DNA from: Ipomoea triloba
Taxonomy: Eukaryota; Streptophyta; Magnoliopsida; Solanales; Convolvulaceae
NCBI RefSeq assembly: GCF_003576645.1
Contig: NC_044924.1
Span: 397,270 to 461,269, forward strand
DNA: 64,000 nt
Direction of reading: 5' to 3'
In this document: positions 57,225 through 64,000 of the stretch, in pieces
Numbering within the stretch: the stretch's first letter is position 1
Layout: each line of letters begins with the position of its first letter
Position numbers and translations under genes: made by a program
The notes under the pieces: generated by a model
The model's input: only the letters and a program-made list of their open reading frames with translations
Databases searched by the model: none
Told to the model about the DNA's origin: nothing

Positions 57225-59195
57225 TCATGTGAAATACTCTGAACTCTGCAATGTAATATAATGTGCATCCTCCATATCTTTTATCTGTTCTTCATCATAC
57301 CAAATTATGGTTCCTGCATTTATCAATTATATTGTCTAAGCTAAACTTAAAGAGTAACTTGACATGAAACAAAGATTCATAAGGAAGGGATTTTTTATGG
57401 CATAGAAGTCAAATACTCCATAACATATACGTGTTTGTTTATTGGAATAATAAAACAGATTTAGTTGTCATACCCGGAGGATTTGTTGGTTCCTGTTCTC
57501 TAGCAACGTGAAGTATAATTGTTCCAGAAAGTACAGTCACAAATCCACATATCTCAGATGCTATGCTGCTAGCATCTTGTTCTGCCCAGTCCTGTGGAAA
57601 GTTTAAAAAGGATGGACGGGTATTAATTTGAGTTACCCTGGAACCATAATTTTGAAAAACTGCAAAACATTAAATACCTTGAACATTATTGCGCTCGCAA
57701 CAATGGTAAGGGTGGTGAACAATACATAATATACTGGAGAAACAATTGCAGTATTGAATGTATCAAGTGCCTACAGAAATGTTGCATTATACATCAGTGT
57801 GGTCCAGGAATGTATGAAATTACCAAGCACTATATTGCAATTCAAAGGTTCATGAAATTGGGGAAATCTTAGCAATAGAAAAGAAAGTAACTCAAATGAT
57901 AGGTAAAGCCACATAAATAGAGCGCCACAACTAGTGCTTATATCAACAGTACCTTGTTTAGGTAATTCAACTGTGTGATTGCACATATCACTGTAACCAT
58001 GAGAAAGAACCATGTTTGGGGATATGCAATTTGACTTATTCCCTCTAGAGTAAGTTTTATTGCAATTCCAATGGCTTTTATGCTCACAACCTGCACGCAA
58101 GCATGGAAAGTATACACCAATTAAGCCCCCAATAAGAACCAAACAATTTTAAGTGAACTCACTAAGGAACAAAGTCACAAACAGTTACCGTCAGTGAACC
58201 CATTAAGGAACAGATACCCAAGTAAACCAGTAAGTTTGTCTGCCCATACTGAGCCTCGAAATGCAATATCAATGCCATCACAATTAATAATGTTGCTGCT
58301 ACATAAACTAAAAATGCTGTTGAAAGAAGCAACAGGGGTAACATCAGTAACAACATCACCAAACCTTTACAACATATGGCTTAACAACTGGAACCAGATA
58401 GGTGTAGAAGACAGATGGTGATAACCTGGTTGAGTTGCCAAATTCCAGATTTCTTGAATAGAAGTTGGCACACGCTCCTGAGGAGCATGTATTACAATTA
58501 CCACAGACCCTACAATACACGAAGCACAACCCAGCATGCATAGTTTCCGTAGTCGTTCTTTCAACATAAAGTGTGCCAAAACAGCACTGTTTGGATCCAC
58601 CAATATGGTTATTAGTTTCATAAACATCATCCAAAGTTCAGCATCAAAGTTTACAGAGGTCATAGATATCAGATGTTTACCTGACTATTATACTCAATGC
58701 ACCAAGGGGGGTCACAAGAACTGCTGGGGCATAAACATAAGCCACAAAGTTTGCAACTTCTCCAACAATCACTACATGTCAAAATGTTCTACCCAAATTA
58801 AACACCACAACCATCATAAATCCTTTTCACTTTCTTTAAAAGGAGATACAAGAAGTCAAGAAGGGCTATAGCTCATGGTCTACTTACTAGTAATCATGCC
58901 AGCCCACCAAAGAGGTTCTTGCAAGTAAGAATAGCCTCCAACACCTGCAGCAAATATTTGGAAGGGGAAAACAAAAATAGCTCAATTCAACAATCAAGCC
59001 CAAAATAAAGTAGATAAAATTCAATCAAGAAGGAATTTTAATTAAAGAAAATGATGAGATTCAACTCGGACCTGCTCGAGTACCGGCGGCGGCAGCACGC
59101 TTCAGCCCCTTCTTCTTCAAGATAAAGCTCGTCCCGATAAACAAGCTTGACAACATTGCCAGAATTAGCCCTCTCGCATTATCGGAAACCGCCAT
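57225..59195 (-). CDS. NIPA-type magnesium transporter
   Basis: Nine exons on the minus strand (59072-59195, 58888-58944, 58681-58771, 58426-58586, 58189-58316, 57953-58090, 57678-57770, 57474-57591, 57225-57313) join in frame to 332 aa. It starts MAVSDNARGLILAMLSSLFI and continues GTSFILKKKGLKRAAAAGTR and GYSYLQEPLWWAGM. The family core VGEVANFVAYVYAPAVLVTP, LGALSIIVSAVLAHFMLKER and CIVGSVVIVIHAPQE follows, then QYGQTNLLVYLGICSLMGS. It ends with PVYYVLFTTLTIVASAI and a short soluble tail with MEDAHYITLQ. About nine membrane segments. Family knowledge: NIPA proteins move Mg2+ in animals; the plant members are named by similarity. All introns are GT-AG. Confidence 0.94.
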
Positions 59196-62134
59196 CACAC
59201 TCAAATCCCCTGTCCGTTTTTCTATACACCCTCAAGGCCTCAATGCATATAGAAAAATACAAATACACAATAATTGCTAGTCTTGCATTTCAAACTTCAT
59301 AAACCTCCCAAAACGACGAAAATCTAAGACAATGACAAATATTGATTTCCCGCCAAACGCACTCGAACTACGAGGAGGCCAATTTTTACATAGAAAGTGA
59401 AAGTAAAAAAAAAACAAAAACAAAAACAAAAAATTACAGGATAAATTGAAACTTGAATGCAAGTGCAGAAAATAACGACGTGAAATCGGCGGGGAGAGCG
59501 CGGGAGATCTGAAATGATCAATCAGTAACGATGAAGAGAAGATAAAAGATTGATCGTTTCAGAGAGCTCCACAATCTCCCCGCAGAGTCGTCGCCGTCGT
59601 CGTCTTGTCGGAGGCTCCGCCCGCCTGTTTATTATTATACAGACCACGCGGCCACGCGGGTGTCTTTGATTCGCTGCGACGCAATTTTCTCCGTTAAACG
59701 TTTTATCAACGCCGTTGATTTTGCTTTTGACATTTCATCACCCGCCGTACGAAAATAAGAGAATTCTATTACGTGTACAATATTGACAAATTTCGTGAAT
59801 AAAAAAAAAATCCGAAAATATAGTCCGACTTACCAAAAAGATATTAAAAAATAAAAACAGTACTCCCTCTCAGTTTCCTTCTTATTTTTTTTACAGTATT
59901 ATTGGTGAAGTTTAGCAAATGACAGATCCAGCTGTCCAACATGCCAGACAAAATAATGAGCTACGTTGAAAACCATAACCTTTCGAGTTTTGACAATAAG
60001 ATAACCATCTTATAAAACCACGGAAAGACAGCACATGAAATGTCATACCAAGTCACCACTACCGTTAGTTTATTTGTCCTGCTATAAGTGTTACTTAACC
60101 ATTTTTTTTTTCTTATTTTCGTACACATATATTCACGGTACGAGATTGATCCAAATTCAATATTTTACTAACTATTCTAAACTACTGATTTTTTTTTCCA
60201 GAAGTTTAATATTAAAAGTATACATAATATTTTTTATTAAAGCAAAAATTTCATATTCTTTAAATTAAGGGAATTTCTCTAATTGATTTAATAACTACCA
60301 TATTTTAAGTTTGAGTTCATGTGAAGCTATTTATTGTCGATCAAAACCAAAACCGACCAAACAAACAAAATTGCAAACCACTAATGATATTTCTGTTATA
60401 TTACATGAGTCAATCATACTGTTTTTGTCATAACTTATTAGCCTTTTATTTATTTGAATTATTTTAGTTAAATCTTGAATAGCCCAATTGAGATGGACCA
60501 AGCCCATAAATTGAGTGAATTGATTGCATTATTTATAGACCAAGTTCAGCACCTAGTCCCCTACCATCTGAATGAGATTCCTTATATGTATCCCTATATG
60601 GTAGAACATATAGTAATTGGGAAAGCTATAAAAATGGTACGCTGTGTTTGTTGCATCTGTTCTGGTTCAATGTATTATGCTTGTGGAATAAAAGGAAAAG
60701 AAATCCATAACAAAAAAAGCCCAATACGCCAATAAAGTTGCAATGCACGGAGCTCGAGGAGTAATACTTTTATTTATATGCTTGTAACAAGAACCGAATC
60801 GATCAATTCAAATTTAGATCCTAATATTTATGACCAAAATCAAATCTCACCAAAATAAGTACTCCGTATTAAATAAAATTTCTCATCTACTACACTAACA
60901 TCCTATTTTTAAATTTATACCAGTCAAAACTTGATAAAAAAATATACCGGATATATATATATATCAACACAGAACTTATGCTTTGGGCATATCTTTACTC
61001 CTTTTAATGTCCACCATTGAGAAGATTCTTGAACAATATAACACGAGTTAATTACTATTACGGACAAATTCTATAATGGAGCAATTACGTATAAATATCC
61101 TTTTGGATGAAGCTAATTTTGCCAAATCAAATATATGTTCAACAAAACCAGTTTAATTAACATGAGTGGTCGTACACCCTCATTCCTTAAGAGAGTTCGA
61201 ATCCACTCTCGTATGAAAAAAATCAATAAGAAATAAATCTAGCCAGCACTTGAGATGAGATCAGCTAAGAGGACTTATGTCTACTCATGGTCTGGAAAAA
61301 AAAATATTTATTCAACAAAGCACAGTATTGATAAGCTATTGTATATAGTACTTTGTTAAATATTCTGATAACAAAATAAGAAAGTATCTTAGGAGTTTGA
61401 CCAATCTATAGTTCTTGTTCGTCCCATAACAACACCCACCAATCCACCATCATTCACTCACTGTTGAAGCTATATTCCAAGAGATATATTGATAGATTAT
61501 TAGTTTACCAAAAGCAAAAAAGTTTGGGGGACATGACAATATAATGAGCAGAAACACATCCGGTGCACCTCCGAATCTAACACTAGTAGTAACAAGATTA
61601 TGACATCATTTAATAATTTTTTTAATCTTTTGCTCTCAAATTTCTCCTTTTATATTTAAAAATAAAGCATATTTTTCCATACTACAGACACCATACATAT
61701 TTTCATTCACGAAAAATCTATAGAATCAGGTTTGGTGGGTCCCTCCCGGGTCCAGGTCTTTAAATCCTACGGCCAAAATTCGTCGCGTTCTCTTCAAGCA
61801 ATTTCATTGTCATTGTCAATGCATATACAGCTTCAAAGTACTCTTTAGCTTTACTAGTTTGAAATTAATCTCTAATACTCGAATTTAATGATTTAGATTA
61901 GCAGATAAGACGTTCAAAACAAATAATAATAAGACAGATGCGAAAATTATGATAAGTGAAGTAATTTATTTTGACGGTTCAGTAATCAGGCGATGGAAGA
62001 CCTGAAACGATAATCCGTACACAATACTTTCAACCACACACAGTACATCCAAATCAGAAGGGAAGATAAAAGGTTTTTAATTTTAGACAGTGATTCAGAT
62101 AGATAATCACGGGATTAAGGGTTAATCATCAGAT
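59196..62134. other. Long AT-rich intergenic region
   Basis: No supported gene in 2.9 kb. The 400 bp next to 59195 includes a GC-rich leader (59575-59710) that fits the NIPA 5' UTR and promoter. The region near 61155-61300 has GAGAGTTCGAATCCACTCTC, a tRNA-box-B-like word, which may be another SINE relic. The remainder is AT-rich, with several TATA runs. Confidence 0.6.
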
Positions 62135-62653
62135 TTAAGAGAGTTGACCACAGTCGGCGACGACCACCGGCTTTGAGCACCTCCCGGAGCCGGATCCAAC
62201 CTGCTCCACCTTCTTCACCACGTCCAAACCTTCAACCACCTGGCCGAACACCACGTGCTTGCCGTCCAGCCACTCGGTCTTCGCCGTGCAGATGAAGAAC
62301 TGAGAGCCGTTGGTGTTAGGGCCGGCATTGGCCATGGACAGGATGCCAGGACCGGTGTGCTTCTTCACGAAATTCTCGTCCTTGAACTTCGATCCGTAGA
62401 TCGACTCTCCTCCGGTGCCGTTTCCGGCGGTGAAATCGCCGCCCTGGCACATGAAGTTGGGGATCACACGGTGGAAGGTGGAGCCCTTGTAGTGCAAGGG
62501 CTTGCCGGACTTTCCAACGCCCTTCTCGCCAGTGCAGAGAGCACGGAAGTTCTCGGCCGTCTGGGGAGTCGTATCGGCGAACAACTCCATCACTATACGG
62601 CCGGCCGGCTGGCCGCCGATGGTCATATCAAAGAAAACTCTAGGATTGCCCAT
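62135..62653 (-). CDS. CYP: Cytosolic cyclophilin (peptidyl-prolyl isomerase), single exon
   Basis: An intronless minus-strand gene of 172 aa, the usual length of plant single-domain cyclophilins. It begins [20 protein letters not shown] and carries the plant insertion [10 protein letters not shown] after the TGEK motif. Active-site residues match human CypA: Arg62 and Phe67 in [10 protein letters not shown], Gln70, Trp128 in [10 protein letters not shown], and His133. It ends CGQLS. There is no signal peptide, so it acts in the cytosol and nucleus as a proline isomerase in folding and is the target of cyclosporin A. A second copy begins about 1.1 kb away on the same strand (63736 onward), so this is a tandem pair. 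Confidence in function is high; the exact ROC/CYP number is not assigned. Confidence 0.97.
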   Translation of the reverse strand: MGNPRVFFDMTIGGQPAGRIVMELFADTTPQTAENFRALCTGEKGVGKSGKPLHYKGSTFHRVIPNFMCQGGDFTAGNGTGGESIYGSKFKDENFVKKHTGPGILSMANAGPNTNGSQFFICTAKTEWLDGKHVVFGQVVEGLDVVKKVEQVGSGSGRCSKPVVVADCGQLS

Positions 62654-62739
62654 GATATTTTCTCAACAACCACGAAATGCACTCAAATTGTGTTTTGTGT
62701 AGAAGTCGTTGTGCTTAGGGTTTAGGCCATGAACGGGAC

Positions 62740-62747
62740 TTTATATA
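62740..62747 (-). promoter_or_regulatory. Putative TATA box of the cyclophilin gene
   Basis: TATATAAA on the minus strand, 87 bp upstream of the start codon at 62653. A strong plant-type TATA element at a plausible distance. Confidence 0.65.
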
Positions 62748-63735
62748 GGGAGGCGCCAGAATGGATAATATACTAGAAGCTAATCGTGGCCGTATAGAAA
62801 TACACGTGTCGTCTTGTTGAATATTGAAAGTGAAACCACTTTGGTTAAAGTGACCATGGTGTGTACTGTGTAGTAGGTTAAACTTTCACCATGGTTAGCT
62901 GTAGAAAAAGCCCAGCCATAATAGCATTTGGTAAGGCCTGGACCTTCTAGCCCATATTTGATCTTTGCATTAATAATTTCAAGCCTATCCAATTGGTATT
63001 TGGCAAGAATACTATAGGAGTTTTGGTAGGCAATTGATGCCTAGTGACTAGTGAGCTGATTATGGGCCTGGTGGTTAATTGTTTTTGCATTAAGTCTAAA
63101 GGACCAAGATTAAGTGGGCTTGGAGCAATTTACTGATTGCTTTCAGGTTAGGGCGGACGTTTCAAGTTTCGGTTCAATTTGATATAGATAAATTGAACCA
63201 AATTGTCCACCTTTAATTTTCAGCCTCAAAAGATGAAGTTTCTCGTCCCAATGACTCATGTCTCATCCTCTCATATAATTAGGTAGTGATAGTGAGGGAA
63301 TCAATAATTTAATCCTAATCTTAAGCCACTGAACTATGCTCTATCGAACCCCACACATTGATCAAGATGTTGGGGGGATTCAATCTTTTGGTAAAAAAGG
63401 CTAGAAAATGCGCAGGTCTGAATGTCGTTCCACTTGCGATCAGCACATTCTCCAAATCCAGAAACCTGATCAGCATAGCAGAAATCCCTGAAGGATTCCG
63501 CCACAGAGGGACTTAAAAGGCACATTTAATTGAACTTTTTAAAGAAGCATGTAATAAACTTGATAGTAAATGAACAGACTTCATCAAACTTATTGCAACT
63601 CATTTATTTGGTGGCTATGAAACCACCATTCCACCAATCAGGCAATCACAGACCTGAAATTGAGGAAGAGAATGAATGAAAAAGGATAACACTAAAAATT
63701 TTAGACAGTCGTGATTCAACTAGATCACCACGTGA
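62748..63735. other. Spacer between tandem cyclophilins
   Basis: About 990 bp with no gene. A SINE-like stretch may lie at about 63225-63350 (minus strand: GGGTTCGATAGAGCATAGTT, then ATATGAGAGGATGAGACATG). The last 100 bp should be 3' UTR of the second copy. Confidence 0.5.
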
Positions 63736-64000
63736 TTAGGAAAGTTGACCACAATCAGCGATCGCAACCGGCTTCGAGCACCTTCCGGAGCCGGATCCAA
63801 CCTGCTCCACCTTCTTCACCACGTCCATACCATCAACCACCTGTCCGAACACCACGTGCTTTCCGTCCAGCCACTCCGTCTTCGCCGTGCAGATGAAGAA
63901 TTGCGATCCGTTGGTGTTAGGGCCGGCATTGGCCATGGACAGGATCCCGGGGCCGGTGTGCTTCTTCACGAAATTCTCGTCGCTGAACTTCGATCCGTAG
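63736..64000 (-). CDS. CYP: Second cyclophilin copy, cut by the window end
   Basis: The minus-strand frame is open to the end of the window. It encodes the C-terminal half of a cyclophilin: [18 protein letters not shown], then [52 protein letters not shown] and the end CGQLS. It is nearly the same as the gene at 62135-62653 (for example SDENF against KDENF, and GMD against GLD). The N-terminal half, with the Arg/Phe/Gln active-site residues, lies outside the window. Confidence 0.93.
   Translation of the reverse strand, partial: YGSKFSDENFVKKHTGPGILSMANAGPNTNGSQFFICTAKTEWLDGKHVVFGQVVDGMDVVKKVEQVGSGSGRCSKPVAIADCGQLS

Noticed and set aside
61190..61215. Possible tRNA gene at GAGTTCGAATCCACTC
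   Set aside because: A box-B/T-loop-like word is present but no acceptor stem or anticodon arm could be paired; a SINE relic is likelier.
62255..62725. 156-codon plus-strand open frame
   Set aside because: Antisense to the cyclophilin gene, whose active-site residues are all present on the minus strand.

Overview
The window is nuclear DNA from a flowering plant, most likely a eudicot. The evidence is AT-rich intergenic DNA, short GT-AG introns, plant-only families (R2R3-MYB, dirigent, PPR, nodulin-like MFS, ERD7, plant GH10 xylanases), and plant transposons including SINEs, MITEs and a putative Helitron. The species cannot be fixed from the sequence. One assembly gap (2517-3201) is present.

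Layout. Positions 1-13 kb hold one gene, a subgroup-4 R2R3-MYB repressor (3920-4836), in a wide AT-rich repeat-bearing region: SINE copies, a long-inverted-repeat element at 9049-9626 and a Tourist-like MITE at 10013-10661. From 13 to 22 kb come a 20S proteasome alpha-4 subunit, an ERD7-type senescence-domain protein and a choline-transporter-like membrane protein, all on the minus strand. From 24.6 to 34.3 kb are two GH10 xylanase paralogues on the plus strand, with a nodulin-like MFS transporter between them, then a GPI-anchored thaumatin-like protein on the minus strand. From 35.8 to 39.1 kb a FIONA1/METTL16-type U6 m6A methyltransferase meets a PI-PLC-X-domain protein tail to tail, and their coding ends overlap by 17 bp. 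From 39.7 to 46.5 kb are a decayed PPR gene, a frameshifted dirigent gene, a putative Helitron and an intact dirigent gene. From 47.9 to 64 kb are an amidase, a fragment of a second amidase, an Ole e 1/proline-rich wall protein, eIF4B, a NIPA-type Mg2+ transporter, and two cyclophilins in tandem (the second cut by the window end).

There is no operon-like logic: these are independent housekeeping, cell-wall and regulatory genes. The set FIONA1, PPR, dirigent, NIPA, cyclophilin, plus PLC-X, amidase, nodulin-like MFS and MYB, recalls conserved collinear blocks on Arabidopsis chromosomes 2 and 4 (from memory, to be checked).

The most unusual material is non-coding. Two transposons of nearly equal size (15786-16342 and 50667-51234) share one modular design. 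Each has a 9-bp target duplication, terminal inverted repeats that themselves contain a palindrome, an ACGTCGTTT module just inside each left end, and an interior array of about 22-bp repeats. The interior arrays even share short words. One of them sits inside a SINE, and removing it with one target copy restores that SINE. This looks like a small Mutator-like family with a modular, hairpin-rich architecture and is the best candidate for something undescribed. No novel protein-coding system was found.
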